In this document: in pieces, positions 52,765 through 61,968 of the stretch
How positions within the stretch are numbered: the first letter of the stretch is position 1
Layout: each line of letters starts with the position of its first letter
Origin: Biostraticola tofi
GTDB lineage: Bacteria; Pseudomonadota; Gammaproteobacteria; Enterobacterales; Enterobacteriaceae
Assembly: GCF_004343195.1 (NCBI RefSeq)
Contig: NZ_SMCR01000008.1
Span: 35,353 to 99,352 of the forward strand
Direction of reading: 5' to 3'
Length of the DNA stretch: 64,000 nt
The notes under the pieces: model-generated
The model's input: the letters and a program-made list of their open reading frames with translations, nothing else
Told to the model about the DNA's origin: nothing
Databases searched by the model: none
Program-made: the position numbers and the translations under genes

Positions 52765-53667
52765 ATGAATACCACCCGCCAGGGCGTGCTTTGCGCGCTC
52801 GGAGCTTATCTTATATGGGGCCTGGCTCCCGCCTATTTCAAACTTATCCAGCAGGTTCCGGCCGGCGAAATACTGACCCACCGTATTATCTGGTCAGTTT
52901 TTTTCATGCTGGCGCTGATTACCCTGAGTGATAAATGGCGGCAGGTAGCTGCGTTGTGCCGTAAGCCGAAAGTCCTGCTGGCCCTGGCGCTGACCTCGGT
53001 ATTGATCGGCAGTAACTGGCTGTTGTATATCTGGGCGGTAAACAATCACCATATGCTGGAAGCCAGCCTGGGCTATTTCATCAACCCGCTGGTGAATATC
53101 CTGCTGGGCATGCTGTTTCTGGGCGAGCGCTTTCGCCGGCTGCAGTGGGCGGCAGTGGTACTGGCGGTGCTCGGCGTACTGGTGCAGCTGTGGAAATTCG
53201 GCTCCCTGCCGCTTATCGCCCTGGGACTTGCCGCCACCTTTGCCCTGTATGGCCTACTGCGTAAAAAACTCGGCGTAGACCCACAAACCGGCATGCTGGT
53301 AGAAACCCTGTGGCTGCTGCCCTTTGCCGCCGTCTATCTGTTTATTTTTGCCGACAGCCCGACCAGCCATATGTCGGCCAATCCCTGGCAGTTGAACACA
53401 TTGCTGATAGCGGCAGGGATTATCACCACCATTCCGCTGCTGCTGTTTACCGCTGCCGCTAACCGCCTGCAGCTGTCGACGCTGGGCTTTTTCCAGTATC
53501 TTGGCCCAACGCTGATGTTCATCTTGGCAACGGTATTCTATGGTGAAGCTATGACCGAAGATAAACTGTTCACTTTCGGCTTTATCTGGCTGGCGCTGGC
53601 GGTATTTATCGCCGATGCCCTGCTGTACACGCGCAAATCACGCCGCATGCGCCGCAGCCCGACGTGA
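52765..53667 (+). CDS. rarD: RarD, EamA-family transporter
   Basis: A 300-residue inner-membrane protein with ten membrane helices in two EamA repeats. It aligns with E. coli RarD, including GAYLIWGLAPAYFK, IWAVNNHHMLEASLGYFINPLVNILLGM and STLGFFQYLGPTLMF. The ATG at 52765 lies after GGAATAC and gives the E. coli-like start MNTTRQGVL. The name comes from an early link to chloramphenicol sensitivity in Pseudomonas; the substrate is unknown. Its last 30 bases overlap the end of the convergent AbrB-family gene. Confidence 0.93.
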   Translation: MNTTRQGVLCALGAYLIWGLAPAYFKLIQQVPAGEILTHRIIWSVFFMLALITLSDKWRQVAALCRKPKVLLALALTSVLIGSNWLLYIWAVNNHHMLEASLGYFINPLVNILLGMLFLGERFRRLQWAAVVLAVLGVLVQLWKFGSLPLIALGLAATFALYGLLRKKLGVDPQTGMLVETLWLLPFAAVYLFIFADSPTSHMSANPWQLNTLLIAAGIITTIPLLLFTAAANRLQLSTLGFFQYLGPTLMFILATVFYGEAMTEDKLFTFGFIWLALAVFIADALLYTRKSRRMRRSPT

Positions 53668-54690
53668 GATAAAACGGGCCATCGCCGGCCCCAGCAGCAG
53701 TATGGTAAACAGCCGCAGGCTTTGCAGCGCCATCACAAAGCCGATATTGACCTGGGCGCCCGCCGCAATGATCGCTGCCGTATCCAGCCCGCCAGGGCTG
53801 GTTGCCAGATACGCGGTCAGCAGGTCGACCGGCAATACCAGCGTCAATCCCCAGGCCATCATGCCGCAAATCGCCATCAGCCCGATAATCGACGCCAGCA
53901 TCTGCGGCAAGGTTTTCAGCGCCAGCAGCACAATGGATCGCGTAAAGCGCAGCCCGACGCTCCAGCCGATAAAAGTATACGCCAGCGCCAGCAGCCATTC
54001 GGGCACCTGCATCGTCAGCGTACCGCTCACGTGCAGGGCGGCGCCGGCGATCATCGGCCCCAGCATGGCGCCCGCGGGTATCCGCAGTTTACGGCCCAGC
54101 CAGGCCCCCACCGTTGCGACCGCCAGGGTTGCCGCAAAACGGTCGTCAAGCGCCGGCCACCAGTTTACCGCCGGTCCGGCGATCTGCTCCGGCAGGATCA
54201 GATGGGCCACCAGCGCGGCGGCGGCGGCCACCAGCAGCACCCGCAGGTACTGCATGAATGCCACCAGCCGGACATCGGCGCCGAACTCTTCTGACATGGC
54301 GACCATCGCCGAGGCGCCGCCGGGCGAAGAACCCCATGCCCCGGTAGGGCCGGGTAACGCACTGAACCTGACCAGCAGCCAGCCGGCAAGCCCGCTGGCC
54401 AGCAGGGTGACCAGTTGCACCAGCAATATCGTCGGCCAGTCGGCAATCAGTACGCCAAATATCGCGGGCGATAGCGTCAGCGCCACCATGCAGCCCAGCA
54501 TCGCCTGGCAGGCGATAAAGATCCTGGGGGAGACGGTAATGGTGGCACCGAGCAGCGCCATCACCACCCCGACCAGCATTGGACCGAGCAACAGGGCCGC
54601 CGGTACGTGATAAGCCTGCAGAAAAAAACCCAGGCCCAGAGAGCAGGCAATCAGAATCAGCCACTGCAGCGGCGCGGAGAGGGATTTCAT
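53638..54690 (-). CDS. AbrB-family membrane protein (formerly 'ammonia monooxygenase-like')
   Basis: A 350-residue hydrophobic protein with about ten membrane helices in two similar halves. The halves share a motif like PAALLLGPMLVG / PAGAMLGPMIAG and a SSPGG motif (GSSPGGASAMV and ATSPGGLDTAA), the pattern of the AbrB duplication family. Family members are annotated as putative transport regulators; the E. coli AbrB is reported to affect aidB expression. The function here is unknown. It sits between rarD and corA, where E. coli has yigF and yigG, and its 3' end overlaps rarD by 30 bases. Confidence 0.85.
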   Translation of the reverse strand: MKSLSAPLQWLILIACSLGLGFFLQAYHVPAALLLGPMLVGVVMALLGATITVSPRIFIACQAMLGCMVALTLSPAIFGVLIADWPTILLVQLVTLLASGLAGWLLVRFSALPGPTGAWGSSPGGASAMVAMSEEFGADVRLVAFMQYLRVLLVAAAAALVAHLILPEQIAGPAVNWWPALDDRFAATLAVATVGAWLGRKLRIPAGAMLGPMIAGAALHVSGTLTMQVPEWLLALAYTFIGWSVGLRFTRSIVLLALKTLPQMLASIIGLMAICGMMAWGLTLVLPVDLLTAYLATSPGGLDTAAIIAAGAQVNIGFVMALQSLRLFTILLLGPAMARFISRRAAAHAA

Positions 54691-54757
54691 ATAGGGTCAA
54701 TTTCAGGATGAACGGGCCATATACCCCGTTTTATCATATTCCCCGCCCAGATGAGAC

Positions 54758-54787
54758 CAGGAATATTGCCGTAAGGCAATATTCCTG
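54758..54787. terminator. Long perfect hairpin between corA and the AbrB-family gene
   Basis: A 13-bp perfect stem CAGGAATATTGCC/GGCAATATTCCTG (54758-54770 with 54775-54787) has a GTAA loop. It lies 60-90 bases downstream of the corA stop and upstream of the next gene on the same strand. No T-run follows, so it may stabilise the corA mRNA end or attenuate transcription. Confidence 0.5.
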
Positions 54788-54847
54788 CCAGTGACCCTGG
54801 CCGGTGGGGCGGAACGTGCGGCCGTGAGCGACGGCCAGCTGTCGGCG

Positions 54848-55798
54848 TCAGAGCCAGTTACGACGTTTGAAATACAAATAGGGTGCGATGCCGGCCAGGA
54901 TCATCAGGGCGATGGCCCCTGGGTAGCCAAAGGACCATTTCAGCTCAGGCATGAATTGAAAGTTCATGCCATAGCTGGAGGCCACCAGGGTCGGCGGCAG
55001 GAACACCACCGACACCACCGAGAAGATCTTGATGATGCGGTTCTGCTCGATGTTGATGAAACCCATCGCCGCCTGCATCAGGAAGTTGACCTTCTGAAAA
55101 AGCGATTCATTGTGCGGCAGCAGGGACTCGATGTCGCGCAGCACTTCCCGCGCCTGCTCCAGCTGGCCTGAGGGCAGCCTGGCCTTGCGTACCAGGAAAT
55201 TCAGCGCCCGCTGGGTATCCATCAGGCACAGACGTACCTTCCAGCCGACGTCTTCCAGCTCAGCCAGGGTTGAAAGCGCTTCATCATATTCATCGCCCTG
55301 ATGACCTTCCATGATCACCAGGCTGAGCGATTCCAAATCGCTGTAGATATTTTCTATTTCGTCCGCCAGCTGTTCGATTTTGGTCTCGAACAGATCAAGC
55401 AGCAGCTCATAGGCATTGCCGTCGGTCAGGGTCTGGCTGCGCGAGCGCATCCGATAAAGCCGAAAGGCCGGCAGCTCACGTTCACGCAGGGTGTAGAGCC
55501 GTCCGTCACGAATGGTGAACGCCACGGTGGCATTCCCGGCGTGATCACCCGCGTCGGCATAGAAAAAAAAGGAGTGGATATGCAGGCCGTCTTCATCTTC
55601 GAAAAAACGCGCTGAAGCCTCGATATCCTCCAGTTCGATCCGGGTCGCCAGGCTTTGCCCGAGCTCATCCATAACCCGGCCGCGCTCATCGTCGCCGGGT
55701 TCGATAAGATCAACCCATACCGAACCGGCCAGGTTGTCGATTTCATCCGACTCGTAACGATATAAGCGGCAATTATCCAGTTTAAATGCGTTAAGCAT
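54848..55798 (-). CDS. corA: CorA, magnesium/cobalt channel
   Basis: A 316-residue protein forming a pentameric magnesium channel in the inner membrane, the same length as E. coli CorA. A large cytoplasmic domain (residues 1 to about 255) precedes two membrane helices with the pore signature YGMN in [15 protein letters not shown], and a basic end YFKRRNWL. Shine-Dalgarno GGAAG lies about 9 bases before the ATG. A short reading frame ends 13 bases upstream and may act as a leader. Confidence 0.98.
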   Translation of the reverse strand: MLNAFKLDNCRLYRYESDEIDNLAGSVWVDLIEPGDDERGRVMDELGQSLATRIELEDIEASARFFEDEDGLHIHSFFFYADAGDHAGNATVAFTIRDGRLYTLRERELPAFRLYRMRSRSQTLTDGNAYELLLDLFETKIEQLADEIENIYSDLESLSLVIMEGHQGDEYDEALSTLAELEDVGWKVRLCLMDTQRALNFLVRKARLPSGQLEQAREVLRDIESLLPHNESLFQKVNFLMQAAMGFINIEQNRIIKIFSVVSVVFLPPTLVASSYGMNFQFMPELKWSFGYPGAIALMILAGIAPYLYFKRRNWL

Positions 55799-55811
55799 AC
55801 GCTATGTCTTC

Positions 55812-55946
55812 CTAAGCGGTGACAATCGGGAAACGCATTAGATCACGGAAACTGGAGGTGAGAACGTCACCGACAAGTTTCAGACCATTACAGATCTGAC
55901 TCGGCGCGACACAACAGATGAGGTCGCTGATAAGCCCTAAGGCCAT
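55812..55946 (-). CDS. corL: Possible CorL-type leader peptide upstream of corA
   Basis: A 44-codon frame (ATG at 55946, TAG at 55812-55814) starts MALGLISDLICCVAPSQ and ends RFPIVTA, 13 bases before the corA ATG. In Salmonella a short ORF, corL, in the corA leader couples its own translation to Rho-dependent termination before corA; this frame has the matching position. The ATG has no clear Shine-Dalgarno. It lies in the loop of a possible CCCTAA/TTAGGG hairpin (55935-55962), so its translation could be controlled by folding. I cannot confirm sequence similarity to the Salmonella peptide from memory, so the symbol is provisional. Confidence 0.5.
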   Translation of the reverse strand: MALGLISDLICCVAPSQICNGLKLVGDVLTSSFRDLMRFPIVTA

Positions 55947-56146
55947 CAGCGGAAGGATAGCTTTAGGGGTTATACCTGATAATCAGATTATCGAGCCAGT
56001 ATCTACTGGGGGTGTCCAAAGCGAGATCCTCTTTCAAAATAGTGCGCGCATGTTACGCCCAGATGAAAAACAAAGTCAATATTCGTTCTGAGCCAATATG
56101 CTGCAAATTTGTACCTATGAGGCCGCTCACTTGAACGGCTTCGGTT
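55947..56146 (-). promoter_or_regulatory. Upstream part of the corA leader and promoter region
   Basis: About 200 bases between uvrD and the leader ORF, with no other gene. It contains the short inverted repeat GATAATC-A-GATTATC (55978-55992). The E. coli gene yigE, found between uvrD and corA, is absent. The segment should contain the corA promoter and the start of a long untranslated leader. Confidence 0.5.
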
Positions 56147-58312
56147 TCAGGCCGTTTCGAGGCGGGCGTAGGCGGCGACCAGCCATTTGATGCCCTGCCC
56201 CTGGAATGCTATCTGCAGCCGGCTGTGCTCACCGCTGCCTTCCAGGTTGATAACCGTTCCCTCACCGAACTTGGGATGGCGGACCCGCTGTCCCAGGCTG
56301 AAACCACTGTCATTCTCACTGATCGGCGCACCGATTTGGCGCTGGTTCATCGGCCTGCTGATGCTGGCGCGCAGCCTGACTTCTTCTACGCAGTCAGGCG
56401 GCAGTTCGCCGACAAAGCGCGATGGCCGGTGAAATGCTTCCTTACCATAAAGACGGCGGGTTTCGGCATAGGTGATGGTCAGTTTTTCCATGGCGCGGGT
56501 CACGCCGACGTACGCCAGCCGGCGCTCTTCTTCCAGCCGGCCGCCTTCGTCCAGCGACATCTGGCTGGGGAACATGCCCTCTTCCATGCCGACGATAAAG
56601 ACCTGAGGAAACTCCAGGCCTTTGGCCGAGTGCAGGGTCATCAGCTGTACCGCATCCTGATAGGCATCAGCCTGGCCTTCGCCGGCCTCCAGCGCCGCAT
56701 GGGACAAAAACGCCTGCAGCGGCAGCAAATCCTGATCTTCATCCTGATAGCTGTACTGACGCGCCGCCGTCACCAGCTCCTCAAGGTTTTCGATGCGGGC
56801 CTGGCCCTTCTCGCCCTGCTCCTGTTCGAACATCGCCCACAGGCCCGAGTTTTTGATGACCCGGTCGGTCTGTACATGCAGCGGCAAGTCGGCCGTCTCG
56901 GTCGCCAGCGCATCGATAAGATCGATAAAGCGCTGCATCGCCGACGCCGCCCGACCGGCCAGCACCCGCTCCTGCAACAGTCCGCGCGTCGCCTGCCACA
57001 GGGTTTGCTGTCGATCGCGCGCCGCCTGGCGGACCACGTCCAGGGTGCGATCGCCGATGCCGCGAGTAGGGGTATTCACCACCCGCTCAAAAGCGGCATC
57101 GTCATTGCGGTTGGCAATCAGCCGGAGATAGGACATGGCGTCCTTGATTTCCAGCCGCTCGAAGAATCGCATGCCGCCATAGATGCGGTACGGCATGCTT
57201 TGCTGCAGCAGCGCCTCTTCCAGGACCCGTGACTGGGCGTTGCTGCGGTAAAGGATGGCGCAGTCCTTGAGCGAACCGCCTTTTTCCTGCCATACCTTGA
57301 TGCGGTTGACCACAAAACGAGCTTCATCCAGCTCGTTGAAAGCGCAATAGAGCGAAATCGGTTCGCCATCGGCGCCATCGGTCCACAGGTTTTTCCCCAG
57401 CCGGCCGCCATTGTTGGCAATCAACGCGTTCGCCGCTTTGAGGATATTGCTGGTGGACCGGTAGTTCTGCTCCAGTCGAATGGTCTGGGAACCGGGAAAA
57501 TCATTCAGGAAACGCTGAATATTTTCGACCTGGGCCCCGCGCCAGCCGTAGATCGACTGATCATCATCGCCAACGATCATCACGTTGCCGCTGTCGCCGG
57601 CCAGCATGCGTATCCAGGCGTACTGGATCTGGTTGGTGTCCTGGAACTCATCCACCAGTATATGGGAAAAGCGCTCGCGGTAATGCCTGAGGATATGGGG
57701 TTTATTCAGCCACAGTTCATGGGCGCGCAGCAACAGTTCAGCGAAATCCACCAGGCCGGCCCGATCGCAGGCTTCCTGATAGGCCTGGTAGATACGCTGC
57801 CAGGTAGCCTCCACCGGATTGCCATAGCTTTCCACATGCTGCGGACGCAGGCCTTCATCCTTTTTACCGCCGATATACCACATCGCCTGCCGGGGCGGCC
57901 ATTGCTTTTCATCCAGATTGAGGGCGCGGATAAGCCGCTTGAGCAGCCGAAGCTGATCTTCGCTGTCCAATATCTGAAAATCCTGCGGCAGGTTGGCATC
58001 CAGGTGATGGGCGCGCAGCAAGCGGTGCGCCAGACCATGAAACGTTCCAATCCACATACCGCCCTGCCCGGCCGTCCCGAGTAAATGCTCAATGCGGTGA
58101 CGCATTTCGGCGGCGGCTTTGTTGGTAAACGTCACCGCCATGATTGAATAGGGCGAGCTGTTTTCGACCGTTAACAGCCAGGCGATACGATGTACCAGGA
58201 CCCGGGTTTTGCCGCTGCCGGCGCCGGCCAGTACCAGTAGATTGCCGCGCGGGGCCGCTACGGCCTCGCGTTGCTTGTCATTCAGGCCCACAAGCAGGTC
58301 AGAAACGTCCAT
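56147..58312 (-). CDS. uvrD: UvrD, DNA helicase II
   Basis: A 721-residue SF1 helicase for nucleotide excision repair and methyl-directed mismatch repair. Walker A is VLAGAGSGKTRVLVHR, motif II is ILVDEFQDTNQIQY, and motifs IV-VI (RLEQNYRSTSNIL, TLHSAKGLEFPQVFIVG, RRLAYVGVTRAMEKL) are complete. The ATG at 58312 gives the E. coli-like start MDVSDLLVGLNDKQ; earlier in-frame codons are not conserved. It follows yigB and has its own upstream gap of 66 bases. Confidence 0.98.
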   Translation of the reverse strand: MDVSDLLVGLNDKQREAVAAPRGNLLVLAGAGSGKTRVLVHRIAWLLTVENSSPYSIMAVTFTNKAAAEMRHRIEHLLGTAGQGGMWIGTFHGLAHRLLRAHHLDANLPQDFQILDSEDQLRLLKRLIRALNLDEKQWPPRQAMWYIGGKKDEGLRPQHVESYGNPVEATWQRIYQAYQEACDRAGLVDFAELLLRAHELWLNKPHILRHYRERFSHILVDEFQDTNQIQYAWIRMLAGDSGNVMIVGDDDQSIYGWRGAQVENIQRFLNDFPGSQTIRLEQNYRSTSNILKAANALIANNGGRLGKNLWTDGADGEPISLYCAFNELDEARFVVNRIKVWQEKGGSLKDCAILYRSNAQSRVLEEALLQQSMPYRIYGGMRFFERLEIKDAMSYLRLIANRNDDAAFERVVNTPTRGIGDRTLDVVRQAARDRQQTLWQATRGLLQERVLAGRAASAMQRFIDLIDALATETADLPLHVQTDRVIKNSGLWAMFEQEQGEKGQARIENLEELVTAARQYSYQDEDQDLLPLQAFLSHAALEAGEGQADAYQDAVQLMTLHSAKGLEFPQVFIVGMEEGMFPSQMSLDEGGRLEEERRLAYVGVTRAMEKLTITYAETRRLYGKEAFHRPSRFVGELPPDCVEEVRLRASISRPMNQRQIGAPISENDSGFSLGQRVRHPKFGEGTVINLEGSGEHSRLQIAFQGQGIKWLVAAYARLETA

Positions 58313-58378
58313 AAAAAGCCTTATTTCGCCAAAAAGGAGCCAGTGACCAACCACTGGTGATATATACAGATATTTAGA

Positions 58379-59095
58379 TTATAACAAGCCTGACAGAGAT
58401 GCCAACCTGGAAATCTCAATATGCGGCAATAGGCGTGCGTCCCGGGCCAACCGCAGATTACCCTGCCGGTCGTTGATCCAACAGGCCTGCATGCCGCAGC
58501 GAATGGCACCGGTGACGTCGGCGTCCAGATCATCGCCCACGTGGAGAATATCGCTTAGCGGCAGTCCAAGCCGCTGGGCCGCCAGGTGGTAAAGGTCGTG
58601 GAACGGCTTGGCCCGACCATCAGGACCGGCACGCAGCACAAAGCTGAAATAGTCGCCCAGGCCGCAGGCCGCCGGATCGGCATTGCCATTGGTAATGGCC
58701 ACCAGCGGCCAGCGGGAGGCCAGCGCTTTCAGCGTCTGATGGGTCTCGGCAGGTACGCTGATATCGCTGCGCCAACGGGCAAAGTCGGCCATGGCCTTAT
58801 CGGCCCCCTGGCGGGCCGCCTGCCCATCCAGACCGTAGCTGTTCAGCAGCCGCTCGAGAGAACAATGGCGCCAGCGGGTAACATCATGATAAATATCGGG
58901 CTGCTGCAGGCGAAGCTCGGCCCGGGCGCGGTGCAAATCCTCTTTGCTGATAGCGGCCAGCGCCGGGTGGTACTGCTGCAGAAAAAGTACCGATTGTTGC
59001 TCGGTACGGGCAATGACCGGACGATTATCATACAAGGTATCATCCAAATCGAAGGTTAACGCACGAAGCGATCGCAAAGGGCGGTAAAAATGCAT
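58379..59095 (-). CDS. yigB: YigB, HAD-family flavin mononucleotide phosphatase
   Basis: A 238-residue HAD phosphatase; in E. coli YigB dephosphorylates FMN and other substrates. Motif I is [14 protein letters not shown], motif [12 protein letters not shown], the lysine is in [10 protein letters not shown] and motif IV is [13 protein letters not shown]. Its start overlaps the xerC stop (ATGA-type contact), so it is translated as part of the dapF-yigA-xerC-yigB group. Confidence 0.96.
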   Translation of the reverse strand: MHFYRPLRSLRALTFDLDDTLYDNRPVIARTEQQSVLFLQQYHPALAAISKEDLHRARAELRLQQPDIYHDVTRWRHCSLERLLNSYGLDGQAARQGADKAMADFARWRSDISVPAETHQTLKALASRWPLVAITNGNADPAACGLGDYFSFVLRAGPDGRAKPFHDLYHLAAQRLGLPLSDILHVGDDLDADVTGAIRCGMQACWINDRQGNLRLARDARLLPHIEISRLASLSGLL

Positions 59096-60006
59096 CAGGA
59101 TTTTCCCCGTTTTGATCGTGGATGAGCAGCATCGTACACCAAGGCCAGATGCTGGAAATCAAGATGGGTATAGATCTGAGTGGTAGAGAGGTTGGCGTGA
59201 CCGAGCAATTCCTGTACCGCGCGCAGATCGCCGCTGGACTCCAGCATATGGGTCGCGAAAGAATGACGCAGTTTGTGGGGATGAACATGACTGCTAATGC
59301 CCTGCTGTACTCCCCACTGGGCGAAACGTTTCTGCACATTGCGCATTGAAATGCGTTGACCGGTTTTGGCGACAAACAGGGCATTATCCTGCGGGGCGAA
59401 CGCCGGCCGTAACGACAGCCATTTGCCCAGCCAGGTGACCGCGCCCCCGCCTATCGGCAGCTTGCGCTCTTTATTGCCCTTACCGATAACCCGCACTTCT
59501 CCTTCGCCGATCTCCAGGTGGTTGCAATCCAGATTGACCAGTTCGGCCAGGCGCAGTCCGGCACCGTACATCAGTTCAAGCATCGCCCGATCGCGTACCG
59601 CCAGCGGATCATCGATATCAATATCCAGCAGCCGATCGACTTCGTCCACATCCATGTTTTTGGGCAGATGCCGGCCGCTGCGCGGGGCGGCGACGCCCTT
59701 GGCGGGATTGGCTTTCAACTCACCGCTTTCCACCATCCAGTTAAGGAAACTGCGTAGCGCCGACAGACGCTGGGCCAGGCTGGCGGTCTTTAACCCCTGG
59801 CGTTTGCTGCGTGCGGACAGAGTGCGGACGTGGGCGGTATCGAGCTGGCTCCAGTCGGTGACGCCCAGTTCATCGGCGATGCTGACCAGCACTTCCAGCT
59901 GATGGGCATAGCTGCCGAGGGTTAACGGACTGAGCTGTCGTTCCACGCGCAGATGGCGCAGAAAGGCTTCGACCGGTGCCTGCAGCGGCGATGCCCCGCT
60001 GGTCAT
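59095..60006 (-). CDS. xerC: XerC, tyrosine recombinase for chromosome dimer resolution
   Basis: A 303-residue tyrosine recombinase that, with XerD, resolves chromosome dimers at dif. The catalytic residues are visible as Arg in [15 protein letters not shown], Lys in [10 protein letters not shown], His-x-x-Arg in [18 protein letters not shown], His in [11 protein letters not shown] and Tyr in IYTHLDF. The length fits E. coli XerC (298). Four-base overlap with the yigA stop and contact with yigB, as in the E. coli dapF-yigA-xerC-uvrD cluster. Confidence 0.98.
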   Translation of the reverse strand: MTSGASPLQAPVEAFLRHLRVERQLSPLTLGSYAHQLEVLVSIADELGVTDWSQLDTAHVRTLSARSKRQGLKTASLAQRLSALRSFLNWMVESGELKANPAKGVAAPRSGRHLPKNMDVDEVDRLLDIDIDDPLAVRDRAMLELMYGAGLRLAELVNLDCNHLEIGEGEVRVIGKGNKERKLPIGGGAVTWLGKWLSLRPAFAPQDNALFVAKTGQRISMRNVQKRFAQWGVQQGISSHVHPHKLRHSFATHMLESSGDLRAVQELLGHANLSTTQIYTHLDFQHLALVYDAAHPRSKRGKS

Positions 60007-60707
60007 GCCCGACTCACCCAGCGCTCAAGCAGGCCGGGCAGCAGGATAGCGAGTTGTTGCAACAGCACGGTTCCCTGGCCATCCTGATAGTGCTGGCTGT
60101 CGCGGCTGCTGAAAATCAGCACGCCCAGATCGCCGTGATCGCCCAGCATCGATAGCGCCACTGATCCCACCTGTCTGGCCTGCGGCAGCAATTGCAGCAG
60201 TTCAGGCCCATTGAGTTTGCCCAGATAATGGTTTTGCTGCCCCAGTCGCTGGATGCGCAGCGGTTCAAACTGGCTGCGTGACAGCCCCAGATGATAAAAA
60301 TCAGAGGGCGCGCCCAGGCGCCATTTATCGGTAAACAGTCGCACATCGGCGCCGGCCAGGCCGAGGCCGCGGGCCCATGACTGCAGGCTGTCCAGCAGCG
60401 CTCTCAGGCTGCGGGCCGCCGCCAGGTCCGATTGCAGGCGCAGCAACCGGTAAAACAGCGGCTCATTGATGCTGGCCTGTGCCATCAGTTGGGTAATATC
60501 TTCCTCAAGCTGACGAATATGGCTACGCTGGCGTCCGAGTTGCCATTCCACCAGGGATACCGCGCCCTGTACCGGATGAGGAACTCTCATTTGCTCGACC
60601 TGGCGGGCGTTGCGAATAAAAAAATCCGGGTTATCCAGCAAAAACCGCGCGACCGTTTCATCGTCCAGCAAGGCTGCTGCTTGCGACTGCTCTGGGACCT
60701 GTTTCAT
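60003..60707 (-). CDS. yigA: YigA, DUF484 (GAF-like) protein
   Basis: A 234-residue protein matching E. coli YigA throughout, for example [34 protein letters not shown] and [17 protein letters not shown]. The fold is GAF-like and the function is unknown. The ATG at 60707 overlaps the dapF stop by four bases; in-frame codons up to 60779 lie inside dapF and are not conserved. It is nearly always found between dapF and xerC. Confidence 0.94.
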   Translation of the reverse strand: MKQVPEQSQAAALLDDETVARFLLDNPDFFIRNARQVEQMRVPHPVQGAVSLVEWQLGRQRSHIRQLEEDITQLMAQASINEPLFYRLLRLQSDLAAARSLRALLDSLQSWARGLGLAGADVRLFTDKWRLGAPSDFYHLGLSRSQFEPLRIQRLGQQNHYLGKLNGPELLQLLPQARQVGSVALSMLGDHGDLGVLIFSSRDSQHYQDGQGTVLLQQLAILLPGLLERWVSRA

Positions 60708-61528
60708 AGATGAATAAATCCGTCGTAAACATGGGTGGCCGGACCGGTCATATAGAGCGCATGCCCCGGCCCTTTCCAACTGATTTCCAGCCGGCCGCCG
60801 GGCAGGTCGACCAACACCTGTTCAGCCAGCAACGCCTGCTGTATTCCTATCGCGACCGCCGCACAGGCGCCGCTGCCGCAGGCCTGGGTTTCACCAGCGC
60901 CGCGTTCATATACCCGCAGGCGGATGTGTTCGCGGCTGACCACCTGCATGAAGCCGATATTGGCCCGGTCCGGGAAGCGATCATGATTCTCCATCAGGGG
61001 TCCGAGCGATTCGACCGGTGCAATGGCGACATCCTCAACCTGGATCACGCAATGGGGATTGCCCATCGACACCACGCCGCAGAGCACGGTTTTTTCCGCC
61101 ACGCGCATGATGTAGGTTTTTTCTGCCTTGGTGGCTCGAAAGGGCACCAGCTGCGGCTCGAATTCCGGTACGCCCATATTCACCCGTACCAGCTCATCAT
61201 CGGTAATGCTGAGCACCATGCGGCCGGTCTGGGTACTGACGTGAATCTCACGTTTGTTGGTCAGGTTTTTCATTCTGACGAAACGCGCAAAACAGCGGGC
61301 GCCATTGCCACATTGGGCAACCTCGCTGCCGTCGGCATTGAAGATACGATAGTGGAAATCCAGTTCAGGATCGTAAGGGGGTTCAACCACCAGCAACTGA
61401 TCGAAGCCGATGCCGCAATGACGATCGGACAGGCGCCTTATCATCTCCGGCGAGAAGTAGACATTTTGCGTCACGGCGTCGACGACCATGAAGTCGTTTC
61501 CCAGACCGTGCATTTTGGAGAACTGCAT
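60704..61528 (-). CDS. dapF: Diaminopimelate epimerase
   Basis: A 274-residue cofactor-free epimerase converting LL- to meso-diaminopimelate for peptidoglycan and lysine. The two catalytic cysteines are in [14 protein letters not shown] (about residue 73) and [16 protein letters not shown] (about residue 217). The length equals E. coli DapF. It follows lptM by 69 bases and starts a tightly packed group with yigA, xerC and yigB. Confidence 0.98.
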   Translation of the reverse strand: MQFSKMHGLGNDFMVVDAVTQNVYFSPEMIRRLSDRHCGIGFDQLLVVEPPYDPELDFHYRIFNADGSEVAQCGNGARCFARFVRMKNLTNKREIHVSTQTGRMVLSITDDELVRVNMGVPEFEPQLVPFRATKAEKTYIMRVAEKTVLCGVVSMGNPHCVIQVEDVAIAPVESLGPLMENHDRFPDRANIGFMQVVSREHIRLRVYERGAGETQACGSGACAAVAIGIQQALLAEQVLVDLPGGRLEISWKGPGHALYMTGPATHVYDGFIHL

Positions 61529-61597
61529 ATCTCACTCCGCTGAGTGGCCGCGCGGGCAGCATAGCGCTTCGCCCGGCCAGTTGCGATAATATCGCGA

Positions 61598-61807
61598 TTA
61601 CGGCTGTACGGTACCGGTGGTGCGGCGATTGCCGCTGCCGGGTTCAGCGGACTGTACCGGCGTCTGGGTGGCCGTTTCAGACGTCGTCAGTTGGGGTTTG
61701 TCTGCCGCTTTTTCTTCCGGTGGAAAATAGAGCGGTCCTTTCAGGCCGCAGCCGTACAGTCCTAGTAACAGCATCGCCAGCGTAATGCGGCGCAATGGGA
61801 TTTTCAT
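61598..61807 (-). CDS. lptM: LptM (YifL), small outer-membrane lipoprotein
   Basis: A 69-residue lipoprotein with signal peptide MKIPLRRITLAMLLLGLYGC and lipobox LYGC (Cys20), followed by the conserved GLKGPLYFPPEE. In E. coli LptM helps assemble the LptDE lipopolysaccharide translocon. The proline/threonine-rich tail is variable. It lies just upstream of dapF, as in E. coli. Confidence 0.94.
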   Translation of the reverse strand: MKIPLRRITLAMLLLGLYGCGLKGPLYFPPEEKAADKPQLTTSETATQTPVQSAEPGSGNRRTTGTVQP

Positions 61808-61968
61808 GGGTCAATAGCCTGTCATTGCTCATTCTCAGGGCTCTATCATCGCAGTTGGATCATGAAAAGCAACTGGAATCGACAATCAACCCAATCTGAT
61901 GAGATGAAAGCCGCTGGCGGAAAGCGGCGGGGTCCTGCCCCCCCCGGCGGATGCAGACGCGCCGCAAA
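61808..61968. other. Gap between cyaA and lptM; cyaY missing
   Basis: Only 161 bases separate cyaA and lptM. In E. coli the frataxin homologue cyaY (106 codons) lies here on the opposite strand. No frataxin-like coding is seen in any frame. A GC-rich inverted segment with a run of eight C residues (61938-61945) lies near the cyaA end and might serve as a terminator. Confidence 0.75.
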
